Positions 11,015-24,075 of a stretch of DNA of 64,000 nucleotides are shown here, in pieces; the first letter of the stretch is position 1; every line of letters starts with the position of its first letter. Origin of the DNA: Thermoanaerobacter pseudethanolicus ATCC 33223 (GTDB lineage Bacteria; Bacillota; Thermoanaerobacteria; Thermoanaerobacterales; Thermoanaerobacteraceae); assembly GCF_000019085.1 (NCBI RefSeq), contig NC_010321.1:1-64000 (forward strand), in the 5' to 3' direction. Made by a program: the position numbers and the translations under genes. The notes under the pieces were generated by a model. It was not told the origin of the DNA and did no database searches. It saw only the letters and a list, made by a program, of their open reading frames with translations.

Positions 11015-13438
11015 ATGAGTGAAGAAAAAGAGAAGGTAATCCCAGTAGGCATTGAAGATGAAATGAAAAAATCTTATATAGATTATGCGATGAGTGTAAT
11101 TGTTGGAAGGGCACTGCCAGATGTGAGAGATGGTTTAAAACCAGTTCATAGAAGGATTCTCTATGCTATGAATGAGTTGGGATTAACTCCTGACAAGCCA
11201 TATAAAAAGAGCGTTGCAGTTGTTGGTGAAGTTTTAGGGAAATACCATCCTCACGGTGATGCGGCTGTTTATGATACTTTAGTGAGACTAGCACAGGATT
11301 TTTCAATGAGAGAAACTTTGATAGATGGGCATGGAAATTTTGGAAGCGTAGATGGAGACCCTCCAGCTGCCATGAGGTATACGGAAGCGAGGCTTTCAAA
11401 AATTGCACTTGAAATGCTTACAGATATAAATAAAGAAACAGTAGATTTTGTGCCAAACTTTGACGAGACTTTAAAAGAACCAGTTGTGCTTCCTTCTCGA
11501 TTTCCTAATCTTTTAGTCAACGGTTCTCAAGGCATTGCTGTAGGTATGGCTACCAACATTCCTCCTCACAATTTAGGAGAAGTCATAGATGGAATTGTCG
11601 CTTATATAGACAATCCTTATATTTCAGTAGATGAACTGATGAAATATATAAAGGGACCTGACTTTCCTACAGGAGGAATAATTCTAGGAAGAGACGGTAT
11701 AAAAGAGACTTATGAGACAGGAAGAGGTAAAATTGTCGTTAGGGCAAAGGCAGAAATTGAAGAACACCACGGTAAGACGAGAATCGTAATTACTGAGATT
11801 CCTTATATGGTTTTAAAAGCTAAGTTAATTGAAAAAATAGCTGAGTTAGTCCGTGACAAGCACATAGAAGGGATTTCTGATTTAAGAGATGAATCTGATA
11901 GGAATGGAATGAAAATTGTAATAGAGCTAAAAAGAGATGTCAATCCAAAGGTAATACTTAATAAACTTTACATGCACACACAAATGCAGCAGACCTTTGG
12001 AGCTATAATGTTGGCTCTTGTAGATGGAGAGCCAAAAATATTAAATTTAAAGCAGATTATAGAAAAGTATGTGGACCATCAAGCGGATGTTGTAACGAGA
12101 AGAACTAAGTTTGACTTAAGAAAAGCAGAAGAAAGAGCCCATATTTTAGAAGGGTTAAAAATCGCGCTTGACCACATTGATGAAGTGATAAACATAATAA
12201 GAAGTTCAAAGACAGAAGCAATTGCTAAACAAAATTTAATGGACAAGTTTGGGTTAAGCGAAAAACAAGCACAAGCGATAGTTGACATGAGATTAGGAAG
12301 GTTGACTGGGCTTGAAAGGCAAAAAGTAGAAGATGAGCTTAAAGAGTTAATTGAAAAGATAAAAGAATTAAAGGAAATTTTGGCAGATGAAAGAAAAGTG
12401 CTGGAAATAATCAAAAAAGAGCTTTTGGAAATAAAAGATAAATATGCTACTCCGAGAAAGACAAGCATTGTGGCAAAAGAAGAAGAGTTAGATTTAGAGG
12501 ATTTGGTTCAATTGGAAGATGTCGTAGTGACAATGACTCACTATGGATATATAAAGAGAATGCCTCTTGATACTTATAAGGCTCAAAAACGTGGAGGGAA
12601 AGGCATATTAGGTATATCTACAAGAGAAGATGACTTTGTAGAGGATATATTTATCACTACAACTCATGACAGACTGTTGTTCTTTACAAACAAAGGGAAA
12701 GTATATAGTTTAAGGACAATAGACATTCCTGAGACAGGAAGACAAGCAAAAGGCACGGCTATTGTCAATCTCATACAGATAGCTCAAGGAGAGAAAGTCA
12801 CAGCGGTTATTCCTCTTAAAAAGTCAGAAGATATTAAGTATATTGTGATGTGCACTAAAAAAGGCATAATTAAAAAGACTTCTATAGAAGAGTTCAGGTC
12901 AATTAAGAGAAATGGTATAATTGCTATCACGTTGGAAGAAAGTGATGAGCTTATAAATGTAAAATTAACAAATGGAGAAAGAGAAATAATAATAGGGACT
13001 GCCAGAGGCTATGCTATAAGATTTAATGAAAAAGACATAAGACCTATGGGAAGAGTGGCAAAAGGTGTAATAGCTATTTCCTTGAGAGAAGATGATGAAG
13101 TGGTAGAAATGGACCTTGTTCATCCCAATAGCGAAATTTTAGTAGTAACAGAAAATGGATTTGGGAAGAGAACGGACTTAGAGGAATACAGGCTTCAAAC
13201 AAGAGCAGGAAAGGGAATAATTGCAATAAGGCTTAGCGAAAAGACTGGTAAATTGGTGTCTATACGGTCAGTAAATCCAGAAGATGAATTTATGATAATT
13301 TCTGCAAATGGGATTCTTATAAGAATGAAGGTGTCCGATATTTCTAAGATGCACAGAGATACAAGAGGAGTAACCCTTATGAAGCTTGATGATGGTGACA
13401 GGGTTGTTTCTACTGCAAGAATAGAAAATGAAGAATAA
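11015..13438 (+). CDS. gyrA: DNA gyrase subunit A
   Basis: GyrA cleaves and rejoins DNA in the gyrase tetramer. The 807 residues include the winged-helix/tower breakage-reunion domain with catalytic Tyr122 ([10 protein letters not shown]) and a C-terminal beta-pinwheel with the gyrase box QRGGKG. The quinolone-resistance region reads [10 protein letters not shown]: alanine takes the place of the serine equivalent to E. coli Ser83. AAGAGGTG precedes the ATG, and the gene forms an operon with gyrB. Confidence 0.98.
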   Translation: MSEEKEKVIPVGIEDEMKKSYIDYAMSVIVGRALPDVRDGLKPVHRRILYAMNELGLTPDKPYKKSVAVVGEVLGKYHPHGDAAVYDTLVRLAQDFSMRETLIDGHGNFGSVDGDPPAAMRYTEARLSKIALEMLTDINKETVDFVPNFDETLKEPVVLPSRFPNLLVNGSQGIAVGMATNIPPHNLGEVIDGIVAYIDNPYISVDELMKYIKGPDFPTGGIILGRDGIKETYETGRGKIVVRAKAEIEEHHGKTRIVITEIPYMVLKAKLIEKIAELVRDKHIEGISDLRDESDRNGMKIVIELKRDVNPKVILNKLYMHTQMQQTFGAIMLALVDGEPKILNLKQIIEKYVDHQADVVTRRTKFDLRKAEERAHILEGLKIALDHIDEVINIIRSSKTEAIAKQNLMDKFGLSEKQAQAIVDMRLGRLTGLERQKVEDELKELIEKIKELKEILADERKVLEIIKKELLEIKDKYATPRKTSIVAKEEELDLEDLVQLEDVVVTMTHYGYIKRMPLDTYKAQKRGGKGILGISTREDDFVEDIFITTTHDRLLFFTNKGKVYSLRTIDIPETGRQAKGTAIVNLIQIAQGEKVTAVIPLKKSEDIKYIVMCTKKGIIKKTSIEEFRSIKRNGIIAITLEESDELINVKLTNGEREIIIGTARGYAIRFNEKDIRPMGRVAKGVIAISLREDDEVVEMDLVHPNSEILVVTENGFGKRTDLEEYRLQTRAGKGIIAIRLSEKTGKLVSIRSVNPEDEFMIISANGILIRMKVSDISKMHRDTRGVTLMKLDDGDRVVSTARIENEE

Positions 13439-13476
13439 AAATAAGCCCTCAATTTTTGGGGGCTTATTTTTTAAAA
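13436..13476. terminator. Bidirectional terminator between gyrA and namA
   Basis: AATAAGCCCTC pairs with GGGGGCTTATT, followed by T6 on the plus strand and preceded by A runs for the opposite direction. The two genes converge here. Confidence 0.8.
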
Positions 13477-14477
13477 GCTCTTTCATATTGTTTTGGCCAG
13501 TCTTCCTTTGAAGTGTAGGTATGCAGAACCCAATAGGGATTTCTTAAAAGTTCTCTTCCAAGTGCAACTAAGTCTGCCCTTTCATTTGAAAGAATTTCTT
13601 CTGCAAGCTCTTGTGTCGTTATTAATCCTACCGCAGAAGTTTTTATATTACAGCGCTTTTTAATTGTTTCAGCGTATTTAACTTGATATCCAGGATATAG
13701 ATTTATATCAACATTTAAAAGTCCTCCACTGCTTACATCAATTAAATCAACTTTGTCTTTTATCATGTTGATATATTCTACCATCATATCTATGTTTATT
13801 CCGCCTTCCATGTAATCATCTGCAGATACCCGCACGAAAATAGGTTTATTTTCAGGCCAATTTTTTCTAACTTCATCTATCACTTCAATTAAAAATCTTG
13901 CTCTATTTTCAATGCTATTGCCGTATTCATCTTTTCGTTTATTTGAAAGAGGAGAAAGAAATTCGTGGATTAAATAGCCGTGAGCTGCATGTATTTCAAC
14001 TACATCATAACCTGCTAAGTTAGCCCTTTTAGCAGCTTCCCCAAAAGCTTTTACTATAGATTTTATTTCCTCAACTGATAATTCTCTTGGAAGTTTGTAG
14101 CGGTCTCCTGCTTTGATAGGGGAAGGTCCTACGACATCCTCGTAGGATATATTACATTTTCTTCCTGCATGAGCAAGCTGTATTCCCATCACAGCGCCAT
14201 TTGCTTTACAAATGTCTACAATTTTTTTTAATTCTTTAACTTGTTCATCATTCCATATGCCAAGGTCATGATCAGTTATTCTTCCTCTGCTCTCAACAGC
14301 TGTGGCTTCTTGCATAATAAGTCCTACTCCACCAATAGCCCTTGTGGCGTAATGAACTATATGCCAGTCATTTGGCATCCCATCTGTAGAAGCTGAGTAC
14401 ATACACATAGGAGACATCATGATTCTATTTTTTATTGTAATATCCTTTATCTTTAAAGGCATATGTAAAATACTCAT
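13464..14477 (-). CDS. namA: NADPH dehydrogenase NamA (old yellow enzyme family)
   Basis: This is an FMN-dependent ene-reductase of the YqjM/NamA class that reduces activated double bonds. The 337 residues form one TIM barrel, with the regulatory Cys25 in SPMCMYSA, the substrate-binding IQLAHAGRK, HAAHGYLIHEFLSP and the C-terminal phosphate-binding ALGRELLRNPYW. ATG 14477 is preferred over GTG 14483 because GGGAG lies at proper distance. It is a single gene convergent to gyrA. Confidence 0.93.
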   Translation of the reverse strand: MSILHMPLKIKDITIKNRIMMSPMCMYSASTDGMPNDWHIVHYATRAIGGVGLIMQEATAVESRGRITDHDLGIWNDEQVKELKKIVDICKANGAVMGIQLAHAGRKCNISYEDVVGPSPIKAGDRYKLPRELSVEEIKSIVKAFGEAAKRANLAGYDVVEIHAAHGYLIHEFLSPLSNKRKDEYGNSIENRARFLIEVIDEVRKNWPENKPIFVRVSADDYMEGGINIDMMVEYINMIKDKVDLIDVSSGGLLNVDINLYPGYQVKYAETIKKRCNIKTSAVGLITTQELAEEILSNERADLVALGRELLRNPYWVLHTYTSKEDWPKQYERAFKK

Positions 14478-14679
14478 AAACACTCTCCCTTCTTGAACTT
14501 TCTAATTTTAATCATAATACATATCTTTTTAAAAACCAAATTTGACAAAAATGTTTAAGCTGCATGCGATTAAAGCAATTTTTAATGATAGTTAAAAAAA
14601 GAGTAATTTTTTTGGGAGATATTTAAAATTTTTTAGTAAATGTAAACGATAGATTATTGAAAATTTACAAATAATTTAG

Positions 14680-14708
14680 TTGACTAAAGTAAAAGATGCT
14701 GCTAAAAT
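14680..14708 (+). promoter_or_regulatory. Promoter of the ilv-leu operon
   Basis: TTGACT (14680-14685) and TAAAAT (14703-14708) are separated by 17 bp, a good vegetative promoter about 50 bases upstream of the T-box stem I. The rest of the 14478-14680 gap is AT-rich with no gene seen. Confidence 0.6.
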
Positions 14709-14757
14709 AACAAGTAACTTTATTTGGATTTGTATTTTTAAAATGATAAAGTATAAA

Positions 14758-15012
14758 AGCGATGAAGGTGAGGGGTATGTGCGTAGGCTTAAGAGAGCCG
14801 GTGGTTGGTGCAAACCGGTGCCGAGGCGCATATTAGATCGCTCTGGAGCTGTATAGCTGAACGGCGGTAAGCTTATTAGGCTATACCGGGATTACCCGTT
14901 ACAGGTCAAGTTGTATAACTTGGTGAGGCTATTGCCGTGAGGTAATAGCGAAAACAGGTGGTACCGCGTGGAGGAAATCCCCGCCCTGTGCTTTCAGGGC
15001 GGGGAATGATTT
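14758..15012 (+). promoter_or_regulatory. T-box riboswitch of the branched-chain amino acid operon
   Basis: The leader has a stem I base (AGCGAT 14758-14763 with ATCGCT near 14837-14842), the T-box bulge AGGTGGTACCGCG at 14956-14968, and a GC-rich terminator (14979-14988 with 14995-15004) followed by AATGATTTTTA. Uncharged tRNA would stabilise the antiterminator and switch on the operon. The likely specifier lies in TATTA (14831-14835): ATT (Ile) or TTA (Leu). ATC just downstream is also an Ile codon but seems paired in the basal stem. Which triplet is read is inference. Confidence 0.92.
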
Positions 15013-15029
15013 TTATAGGGGGTGATAAT

Positions 15030-16528
<1,499 letters not shown>

Positions 16529-16547
16529 ATAAGGAGGTAGATAGGCG

Positions 16548-17744
16548 ATGGGGGTCAAAAGAGTCATTGTTTTTGACACTACGTTACGAGATGGTGAGCA
16601 GACTCCTGGCGTCAACTTTAACATTAACGATAAATTTGAAATAGCAAAACAGTTGGTATCCTTAGGAGTTGATGTCATAGAAGCAGGATTTCCAGCAGCT
16701 TCTAATGGAGATTTTGAAGCAGTTAAAAATATTGCTGATAAATTGAAAGGTGTTACTATTGCTGCAATGGCAAGGTCTGTAAAAGAGGATATAGACAGAG
16801 CTAGCAGCGCTTTGAAAAATGCTGAAAGGTCGAGATTACACGTTTTTATCGCAACTTCTGATATACATCTTAAATACAAACTTAAGATGTCAAGAGAAGA
16901 AATGCTTGAAAAAGCCGTTGAAATGGTAAAATACGCAAAAGGAAAATTTGATGAGATTCAATTTTCAGCAGAAGACGCTTCAAGGACTGATTGGGATTTC
17001 TTAGTAAAAGTTTTTAGTGAGGTAATTGATGCAGGAGCAAATGTAATAAATGTGCCCGATACTGTGGGATATGCGATGCCAAGAGAATTTGGAGAACTCA
17101 TAAAATACATCAGGAATAATGTTCCCAACATCGATGGAGTAATGATAAGTGCTCATTGTCACAATGATTTAGGAATGGCTGTAGCGAATTCTTTGTCTGC
17201 CATAGAAAACGGAGCAACTCAGGTAGAAGTGACTGTAAACGGAATAGGAGAAAGGGCAGGAAATGCAGCTATGGAAGAAGTAGTGATGGCATTAAATACG
17301 AGAAAAGATTATTTTGGCCTTGTTCACGGAATAAACACTAAAGAGATATACAATACAAGCAAATTGGTAAGCGAACTTACAGGAATTAAACTCCAACCTA
17401 ATAAAGCAATTGTAGGTGCTAATGCTTTTAGACATCAAGCGGGAATTCACCAACATGGAGTTATAAACAACAGAGCTACTTATGAAATAATGAAACCAGA
17501 GGACATTGGAATAATTCCAGATACTTTTGCATTAGGTAAGCTTTCAGGAAGAAATGCTTTTGAATTGAAAGTCAGACAATTGGGGTACAATAATCTTTCA
17601 CCAGGAGAATTAAGTGATGCTTTTAGAAGGTTTAAAGATTTGGCAGACAGAAAAAAGGTCATTGTGGATGAGGATATAAGATTTGTTGTTGAAGAGACTT
17701 TGGAAGAGTTTAGGAGTTTTAAGGAGGGAGAAGCTTGGGCTTAA
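16548..17744 (+). CDS. leuA: 2-isopropylmalate synthase, short form
   Basis: LeuA condenses acetyl-CoA with 2-ketoisovalerate, the first leucine-specific step. The 398-residue protein has the DRE-TIM barrel motif [12 protein letters not shown] and metal-binding HCHNDLGMA, and ends shortly after the LeuA-type subdomain with [12 protein letters not shown]. It lacks the roughly 120-residue C-terminal regulatory domain that mediates leucine feedback. Homocitrate or citramalate synthase are alternatives by family, but the leuCDB genes immediately downstream support LeuA. AAGGAGG precedes the ATG. Confidence 0.88.
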   Translation: MGVKRVIVFDTTLRDGEQTPGVNFNINDKFEIAKQLVSLGVDVIEAGFPAASNGDFEAVKNIADKLKGVTIAAMARSVKEDIDRASSALKNAERSRLHVFIATSDIHLKYKLKMSREEMLEKAVEMVKYAKGKFDEIQFSAEDASRTDWDFLVKVFSEVIDAGANVINVPDTVGYAMPREFGELIKYIRNNVPNIDGVMISAHCHNDLGMAVANSLSAIENGATQVEVTVNGIGERAGNAAMEEVVMALNTRKDYFGLVHGINTKEIYNTSKLVSELTGIKLQPNKAIVGANAFRHQAGIHQHGVINNRATYEIMKPEDIGIIPDTFALGKLSGRNAFELKVRQLGYNNLSPGELSDAFRRFKDLADRKKVIVDEDIRFVVEETLEEFRSFKEGEAWA

Positions 17745-18988
17745 CATTGACACAAAAGATATTGTCAGCAAAAGTTGGTAGAGAAGTAAAACCAGGGGAG
17801 TTAATTGAAGTTGATGTGGATATGGTGTTAGGCAATGACGTCACTGCTCCTGTTGCTATAAAGGAGTTTGAAAAGATAGGCATTGATAGAGTTTTTGACA
17901 ATACAAAAATTGCCCTTGTTCCTGATCATTTTGTTCCTAATAAAGATATAAAATCGGCGGAGCAAGTGAATATAATGAGAAAATTTGCAAAAAAACATGG
18001 AATAGTAAATTTCTTTGAAGTAGGGCAAATGGGAATAGAGCACGCACTTTTACCCGAAAAAGGACTTGTACTTCCTGGGGATGTTGTCATAGGTGCCGAT
18101 TCTCATACTTGTACCTATGGCGCTCTTACTTGTTTTTCTACAGGAGTTGGAAGCACTGACATGGCGGCAGCGATGGCGACAGGCAAGGCTTGGTTTAAAG
18201 TGCCAGAAGCTATAAAATTTGTGTTAAAAGGCAATTTGCAAAAATGGGTAAGCGGAAAAGATGTTATCTTGTATATAATCGGAAAAATAGGAGTTGACGG
18301 AGCTTTATACAAATCTATGGAATTTACAGGGAATATAAAAGCTTTGTCAATGGACGATAGATTCACAATCGCCAATATGGCAATAGAAGCAGGGGCTAAA
18401 AACGGTATTTTCGATTTTGACGAAATTACCGAAGCATATGTTAAAGGGAGAGCAAAAAGAGAGTATAAGGTATTTGAAAGGGATGTAGATGCTGAGTACA
18501 GTGAGGTTTATGAGATAAGTTTGGATGAGATAAGGCCTCAAGTAGCATTTCCTCATTTGCCTGAAAACACCAGAAATATTGATGAGGTTGGAAAAGTAAA
18601 AATAGACCAAGTTGTTATTGGTTCTTGTACCAATGGACGCATATCAGACATGGAGATAGCTTATAAGATATTGAAAGGCAAAAAGGTTCATCCTGATGTA
18701 AGACTTTTAATTTTTCCCGCAACACAGGAAATATACTTAGAATGTGTTAAAAGAGGTTACATCGAAGAGTTTATAAAAGCAGGTGCGGCAGTATCTACTC
18801 CTACTTGTGGACCTTGCCTTGGCGGACATATGGGAATTTTGGCTAAAGGAGAAAGGGCACTGGCTACTACTAATAGAAATTTTGTAGGAAGAATGGGACA
18901 TCCTGAGAGTGAAGTGTATCTTTCAAGTCCAGCTGTTGCGGCGGCTTCAGCTATTGCAGGATATATCGTAAGTCCAGAGGAGGTATAA
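17735..18988 (+). CDS. leuC: 3-isopropylmalate dehydratase large subunit
   Basis: With LeuD it isomerises 2- to 3-isopropylmalate using a [4Fe-4S] cluster. The 417-residue form belongs to the shorter LeuC/homoaconitase clade. Cluster ligands lie in VIGSCTNGR and in [16 protein letters not shown] 17735 is supported by AAGGAGGGAG directly upstream, giving a 10-base overlap with leuA. The stop overlaps the leuD start. Confidence 0.95.
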   Translation: MGLTLTQKILSAKVGREVKPGELIEVDVDMVLGNDVTAPVAIKEFEKIGIDRVFDNTKIALVPDHFVPNKDIKSAEQVNIMRKFAKKHGIVNFFEVGQMGIEHALLPEKGLVLPGDVVIGADSHTCTYGALTCFSTGVGSTDMAAAMATGKAWFKVPEAIKFVLKGNLQKWVSGKDVILYIIGKIGVDGALYKSMEFTGNIKALSMDDRFTIANMAIEAGAKNGIFDFDEITEAYVKGRAKREYKVFERDVDAEYSEVYEISLDEIRPQVAFPHLPENTRNIDEVGKVKIDQVVIGSCTNGRISDMEIAYKILKGKKVHPDVRLLIFPATQEIYLECVKRGYIEEFIKAGAAVSTPTCGPCLGGHMGILAKGERALATTNRNFVGRMGHPESEVYLSSPAVAAASAIAGYIVSPEEV

Positions 18989-18990
18989 TG

Positions 18991-19473
18991 ATGCAGGGGA
19001 AAGCCATAAAATACGGGGACAATATAGATACAGATGTTATAATACCAGCAAGGTATTTAAACACATCAGACCCACAAGAATTGGCACAGCATTGCATGGA
19101 AGATTTAGACAAAGAGTTTAAAAACAAAGTTCAAGAAGGAGATATACTGGTTGTAGGTGAAAATTTTGGTAGTGGTTCTTCTAGAGAGCACGCGCCAATC
19201 GCTATTAAAGCATCTGGTATATCCTGTATAATTGCTAAGTCGTTTGCAAGAATTTTTTTCAGAAATGCGATAAATATAGGGCTTCCGATATTAGAATGCA
19301 AAGAGGCAGTAGATGGGATTGAAGAAGGTGATATTGTTTTGGTTGATACAGATAATGGAATTATAAAAAATTTAACTAAAGGGACAGAATTTAAAGCTCA
19401 ACCCTTTCCTGACTTTATAAAAGAAATAATGAAATATGGTGGACTTATAAATTATGTCAGAGAGAAGGTGTGA
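18991..19473 (+). CDS. leuD: 3-isopropylmalate dehydratase small subunit
   Basis: This swivelling-domain subunit completes isopropylmalate isomerase with LeuC. The 160 residues contain the conserved [16 protein letters not shown] and the substrate-loop [14 protein letters not shown]. Two consecutive ATGs occur at 18988 and 18991; the second gives better spacing from AGGAGGT (18978-18984). The first would overlap the leuC stop by one base. Confidence 0.95.
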   Translation: MQGKAIKYGDNIDTDVIIPARYLNTSDPQELAQHCMEDLDKEFKNKVQEGDILVVGENFGSGSSREHAPIAIKASGISCIIAKSFARIFFRNAINIGLPILECKEAVDGIEEGDIVLVDTDNGIIKNLTKGTEFKAQPFPDFIKEIMKYGGLINYVREKV

Positions 19474-19475
19474 CA

Positions 19476-20543
19476 TTGTTTAAAATTGCAGTGCTGCCTG
19501 GAGATGGAATTGGACCTGAGGTCATAGAAGAAGGGTTAAAAGTTTTGTCTGCTATAGAAGACAAGTACAAACTTAAATTTGATGTAAAAAAGTATCCTTT
19601 TGGGGGAGAAGCTATAGACAAATATGGCGTTCCCTATCCGGAAGAGACAAAAAATGCATGTCTTTCTAGTGATGCTGTTCTTTTGGGAGCAGTAGGGGGG
19701 CCTAAATGGGATGACCTTGAGGGGGATAAAAGGCCAGAAGCGGGTCTTCTGGCTTTAAGAAAAAGCCTAGGGGTTTATGCAAATCTAAGACCTGCTGTTC
19801 TTTATCCTCCTTTAAAAGAAGCTTCTCCTTTAAAAAACGAGTTATTACAAGAGGGTTTAGATATTCTTGTGGTAAGAGAACTTACTGGTGGTATTTATTT
19901 TGGACCAAGAGGAATAGTTGCTATAGATTATGGCTTTAAGGCTTATGATACAGAAGTGTACCAGACTTCAGAGATAGAAAGGATAGCGGTTATTGCCTTT
20001 GAAGCGGCTTTAAAGAGGAAAAAGAAAGTCACTTCTGTAGACAAGGCAAACATTTTAGATTCTTCAAGATTGTGGAGAAAAACGGTAGAAGAAATAAGTA
20101 AGAGATATCCTGATGTTGAGTTAAACCATATGTATGTAGATAACTGTGCTATGCAACTAATTAAAAATCCTTCTCAATTTGATGTAATTCTTACTTCCAA
20201 TATGTTTGGCGATATTTTAAGTGACGAGGCTTCCCAACTTACAGGTTCTATAGGTATGCTTCCTTCTGCTAGCTTAAGAGAAGATAAAGTGGGACTTTAT
20301 GAACCTATACACGGTTCTGCTCCTGATATTGCTGGAACAAAGAAGGCAAATCCTTTAGCTACAATACTGTCAGTTGCTATGATGTTGGAATATTCTTTTA
20401 ATCTACTTGATGCTGCTAATGACATAAAGGATGCAGTAAATAAAGTTTTAGAGGCAGGTTATAGGACTTTTGATTTAGGAAAAGGAATAATTTTAAATAC
20501 CCAACAAATGGGAGATAAAGTGGTGGAGTATATAAAGGGGTGA
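19476..20543 (+). CDS. leuB: 3-isopropylmalate dehydrogenase
   Basis: LeuB oxidatively decarboxylates 3-isopropylmalate to the leucine precursor 2-ketoisocaproate with NAD+. The 355 residues begin [16 protein letters not shown], contain the substrate-binding arginine region [13 protein letters not shown] and the cofactor motif [15 protein letters not shown] 19476 follows GAAGGTG at proper distance; GTG 19470 is an alternative only two codons longer. Its 3' end overlaps the ilvD start region. Confidence 0.96.
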   Translation: MFKIAVLPGDGIGPEVIEEGLKVLSAIEDKYKLKFDVKKYPFGGEAIDKYGVPYPEETKNACLSSDAVLLGAVGGPKWDDLEGDKRPEAGLLALRKSLGVYANLRPAVLYPPLKEASPLKNELLQEGLDILVVRELTGGIYFGPRGIVAIDYGFKAYDTEVYQTSEIERIAVIAFEAALKRKKKVTSVDKANILDSSRLWRKTVEEISKRYPDVELNHMYVDNCAMQLIKNPSQFDVILTSNMFGDILSDEASQLTGSIGMLPSASLREDKVGLYEPIHGSAPDIAGTKKANPLATILSVAMMLEYSFNLLDAANDIKDAVNKVLEAGYRTFDLGKGIILNTQQMGDKVVEYIKG

Positions 20544-20548
20544 GGATA

Positions 20549-22219
20549 TTGGTAAGTGATAGCATAAAAAAGGGAGTTGAAAAGGCGCCACATAGGTCAC
20601 TTTTATATGCTTTAGGCTTGACTTATGAAGAAATAAAAAGGCCGATTATCGGTGTAGCAAATTCAAAAAACGAAATTATACCAGGACATATTCACCTTGA
20701 TAAAATAGCTGAGGCTGTAAAAGCAGGCATCAGAATGGCAGGAGGAACGCCTATAGAATTTTCCACTATCGGCGTTTGTGATGGTATTGCCATGAACCAT
20801 AAAGGTATGAAATATTCACTGGGAAGCAGAGAACTTATAGCAGATAGCATTGAAATTATGGCAACAGCACACGGATTTGATGGGCTTGTGCTGATTCCCA
20901 ATTGCGACAAAATAGTGCCGGGAATGCTTATGGCAGCAGCACGCCTAAATATTCCTGCAATAGTTGTAAGCGGAGGCCCAATGCTTGCAGGAAAGTGTAA
21001 TGGAGAGGTGTGCGATTTAAGCAGCGTCTTTGAAGCTGTAGGAGCACATAAAATAGGGAAAATCTCAGAGGAAGACCTTTATAAAATAGAACTTAATGCT
21101 TGTCCTACTTGTGGGTCCTGTTCAGGAATGTTTACGGCAAATACTATGAATTGCTTGACAGAAGCTTTAGGATTAGGGCTTCCGGGAAATGGCACAATTC
21201 CTGCGGTTTATTCTGAAAGAATAAGACTTGCAAAACAAGCTGGAATAAAAATCATGGAGCTTGTAGAGAGAGGAATTAAGCCTTCTTATATAATCACAAA
21301 AGAGGCATTCATAAACGCCTTTAGTTTAGACATGGCTTTAGGCGGTTCCACAAATACAATTTTGCATTTAAAGGCTATAGCCCATGAGGCAGGGGTAGAA
21401 ATATCTCTTGATGAAATAAACGATATAAGCGGGAGAGTGCCTAATTTGTGTAAGTTAAGTCCTGCAGGTAAATACCACATAGAGGACTTGTATTTTGCAG
21501 GGGGAGTATCGGCTGTTTTAAAAGAACTGACGAAAGCTAATCTTATAAATACTGAAGCGTTAACAGTTACAGGAAAGACATTAGGAGAGAATATAAAAGA
21601 CGCGAAAGTTTTAAATCATGATGTGATAAGGCCAATAGACAACCCTTACAGCAGTACTGGAGGTCTTGCGATACTGTACGGGAACATTGCAAGAGAAGGA
21701 GCTGTTGTAAAAGCATCTGCTGTAGCAAAAGAGATGTTAAGACACGAAGGGCCAGCAAAGGTGTTTAATTCTGAGGAAGAAGCCATAGCTGCAATATATG
21801 GAGGAAAAATACAAAAAGGCGATGTAGTTGTAATAAGGTATGAAGGGCCAAAAGGTGGGCCGGGAATGAGAGAAATGTTAAGTCCTACTTCAGCCCTTGC
21901 AGGTATGGGACTTGACAAAGATGTCGCTCTTATAACAGACGGCAGGTTTTCAGGTGCAACAAGAGGGGCTTCAATAGGACATGTATCTCCAGAGGCTATG
22001 GAAGGGGGAGAAATAGCGATTATTGAAGATGGGGATATTATTGAAATTGATATTCCCGCAAGAAAAATTAATGTGAAATTAACTGATGAGGAGATTAAAG
22101 AAAGAATGAAAAGATGGGTAAGACCTGAACCAAAGATAAAAACTGGTTATATGGCAAGATATGCAGAACAAGTGACTTCTGCAAATACAGGTGCAGTTTT
22201 TAAGGGGGGAGGTATATGA
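20549..22219 (+). CDS. ilvD: Dihydroxy-acid dehydratase
   Basis: IlvD dehydrates dihydroxy acids to the 2-keto acids of valine and isoleucine, using an Fe-S cluster. The 556-residue protein has cluster cysteines in PNCDKI and in [18 protein letters not shown], plus the C-terminal GRFSGATRG. The start is either TTG 20549 (after GGGGTGAGGA) or GTG 20540, which would overlap the leuB stop; the downstream codon is favoured by ribosome-site spacing. Confidence 0.95.
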   Translation: MVSDSIKKGVEKAPHRSLLYALGLTYEEIKRPIIGVANSKNEIIPGHIHLDKIAEAVKAGIRMAGGTPIEFSTIGVCDGIAMNHKGMKYSLGSRELIADSIEIMATAHGFDGLVLIPNCDKIVPGMLMAAARLNIPAIVVSGGPMLAGKCNGEVCDLSSVFEAVGAHKIGKISEEDLYKIELNACPTCGSCSGMFTANTMNCLTEALGLGLPGNGTIPAVYSERIRLAKQAGIKIMELVERGIKPSYIITKEAFINAFSLDMALGGSTNTILHLKAIAHEAGVEISLDEINDISGRVPNLCKLSPAGKYHIEDLYFAGGVSAVLKELTKANLINTEALTVTGKTLGENIKDAKVLNHDVIRPIDNPYSSTGGLAILYGNIAREGAVVKASAVAKEMLRHEGPAKVFNSEEEAIAAIYGGKIQKGDVVVIRYEGPKGGPGMREMLSPTSALAGMGLDKDVALITDGRFSGATRGASIGHVSPEAMEGGEIAIIEDGDIIEIDIPARKINVKLTDEEIKERMKRWVRPEPKIKTGYMARYAEQVTSANTGAVFKGGGI

Positions 22220-23880
22220 AGTTAAAAGGAGCGCAAGTAATTATAGAAGTTTTAAAAGAGATGGGCGTTGATACTATATTTGGCATACCAGGAGGGGCAG
22301 TTATTCCCATTTATGATGCTCTTTATGACTCTGATATAAGGCATATTTTAGCTACTCACGAGCAAATGGCAGCCCATATGGCAGATGGCTATGCAAGAGT
22401 TACTGGAAGAGTAGGGGTTTGTTTTGCTACCTCTGGCCCTGGTTCTACCAATCTTGTTACGGGTATAGCCAACGCTTATATGGATTCTGTACCTGTTGTG
22501 GCGATAACAGGACAGGTGCCTACAAATCTTATAGGAAAGGATGCTTTTCAAGAAGTAGATATAACAGGTATTACAATGCCTATAACTAAACACAACTTTA
22601 TTGTAAAGTCTCCTGATAAATTAACAGATACTATAAGACAGGCATTTGCAATTGCTAAGAGTGGAAGACCAGGTCCTGTATTAGTAGATATTCCAAAAGA
22701 TATACAAAACGCCGATATAGAATATGTAAAGGGAATAGGAGATAGTATTGATATAAAAAACGATATCAATGGAGTAGTTTCGCAAAAAGAATTAGACAAA
22801 GCTATAGAGCTTATTTTACAAAGTAAAAAACCTGTAATCTTTGCAGGAGGAGGAGTGATTTGGGGAGAAGCATCAAACGAACTCGTAGAATTTGCCGAGA
22901 AGACCAATATACCTGTTGCTACTTCTTTGATGGGATTGGGAGCTTTTCCAGAAGACCATCCTTTGTCATTAGGTCTTATTGGTATGCATGGAAGCAGATT
23001 TGCGAATTTGGCTGTGTATAAATCAGACCTTGTGATAGCGATAGGGACGAGATTTAGCGACAGAGTTGCTGGCAAAGCAGGAGGACTTGCACCAAATGCT
23101 AAAATAATCCATATTGATATTGACCCTGCAGAATTAGGGAAAAATGTAGAAGTAGATGTAGCAATTATAGGTAAAGTAAAAGAAGTTTTAAGACTCTTAA
23201 TGAATAAACTTTCATTCATTGAAAGAAAGGAATGGTTAGAGGAAATTTCTTTCTTAAAAGAAAAGCACGGATTAAAATACAAAAACGATGAAGTTTTAAG
23301 GCCTCAGTGGATAGTAGAAAAAATTCAAGAGCTTTCATACGATGACCTTATAATAGCCACTGAGGTGGGACAAAATCAAATGTGGGCTGCCCAGTTTTAT
23401 AAATTTAAACAATCCAGGACTTTTGTCACCTCAGGAGGATTAGGGGCAATGGGCTTTGGACTTCCTGCTGCAATAGGAGCGCAAGTAGGAAGGCCAGATA
23501 AAAGAGTTGTAAACATTGCAGGTGATGGAAGTCTGAGAATGAATATACATGCCTTAGAAACAGCTGCTGTGTATAATCTTCCGGTTATAACAGTACTACT
23601 CAATAACCAAACTTTAGGCATGGTAAGACAATGGCAAAACCTTTTGTATGACAAGAGATTTTCCCACACAGATTTGAACGCAAATTTGAATTTTGCTAAG
23701 CTCGCAAACGACTTTGGAGTAGAAGGAATAAGAGTTACAACAAAAGAAGAATTTGAAAAAGCCTTCAAAAAAGCCTATTGCGAAAAAAGACCTTTTATGA
23801 TAGAATGTATTATAAATAAAGACGAGATGGTGCTTCCATTTATTCCTGCAGGTGGAACTGTTGAAAATACAATTGGATAA
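22216..23880 (+). CDS. ilvB: Acetolactate synthase large (catalytic) subunit
   Basis: This ThDP-dependent enzyme joins two pyruvates, or pyruvate and 2-ketobutyrate, in the first common step of branched-chain amino acid synthesis. The 554 residues carry the catalytic Glu region [15 protein letters not shown], an FAD-binding centre and the ThDP motif GDGSLRMN...NNQTLGMV. The ATG overlaps the ilvD stop, with GGGGGGAGG upstream. It is separated from its regulatory subunit ilvN by six genes but lies in the same operon. Confidence 0.96.
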   Translation: MKLKGAQVIIEVLKEMGVDTIFGIPGGAVIPIYDALYDSDIRHILATHEQMAAHMADGYARVTGRVGVCFATSGPGSTNLVTGIANAYMDSVPVVAITGQVPTNLIGKDAFQEVDITGITMPITKHNFIVKSPDKLTDTIRQAFAIAKSGRPGPVLVDIPKDIQNADIEYVKGIGDSIDIKNDINGVVSQKELDKAIELILQSKKPVIFAGGGVIWGEASNELVEFAEKTNIPVATSLMGLGAFPEDHPLSLGLIGMHGSRFANLAVYKSDLVIAIGTRFSDRVAGKAGGLAPNAKIIHIDIDPAELGKNVEVDVAIIGKVKEVLRLLMNKLSFIERKEWLEEISFLKEKHGLKYKNDEVLRPQWIVEKIQELSYDDLIIATEVGQNQMWAAQFYKFKQSRTFVTSGGLGAMGFGLPAAIGAQVGRPDKRVVNIAGDGSLRMNIHALETAAVYNLPVITVLLNNQTLGMVRQWQNLLYDKRFSHTDLNANLNFAKLANDFGVEGIRVTTKEEFEKAFKKAYCEKRPFMIECIINKDEMVLPFIPAGGTVENTIG

Positions 23881-23882
23881 AA

Positions 23883-23988
23883 CCTTCGGGGATCGGTGAA
23901 ATTCCGTACCGGCGGTATAGCCCGCGAGCCTTTTGGCAGACTCGGTGAAATTCCGAGGCCGACAGTTAAAGTCTGGATGGGAGAAGGA
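23883..23988 (+). promoter_or_regulatory. FMN riboswitch (RFN element)
   Basis: The conserved aptamer is clear: CTTCGGGGATCGGTGAAATT, ACCGGCGGT, GCCCGCGAGC, GGCAGACTCGGTGAAATTCC, GCCGACAGTTAAAGTCTGGA and GGGAGAAGG. It begins three bases after the ilvB stop. FMN binding should favour a downstream terminator and reduce riboflavin synthesis. Confidence 0.97.
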
Positions 23989-23996
23989 GAAATATT

Positions 23997-24058
23997 CCCC
24001 AGGGGATATATTCTCTGGGGTTTTTTAACCCTGAAGGTTTAACCTTCAGGATTTTTTA
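23997..24058 (+). terminator. Two successive terminator hairpins of the FMN riboswitch
   Basis: The first hairpin is CCCCAGGGG...TCTCTGGGG (23997-24020) followed by T6. The second is CCTGAAGGTT/AACCTTCAGG (24030-24050) followed by ATTTTTT. The first is the probable expression platform and may also end the ilv-leu transcript. The second arm GAAGGTT could alternatively pair with AACCTTC at 23881-23887 at the aptamer base. Confidence 0.7.
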
Positions 24059-24075
24059 GTATAGGAGGGATTAAA

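Noticed and set aside
14958-15029. Upstream in-frame extension of ilvN
   Set aside because: It is encoded by the T-box motif and terminator hairpin; TTG 15030 has the ribosome site.
22548-23282. 244-codon minus-strand frame inside ilvB
   Set aside because: It lies fully antisense to ilvB, whose family motifs are certain; long antisense frames are common in such genes.
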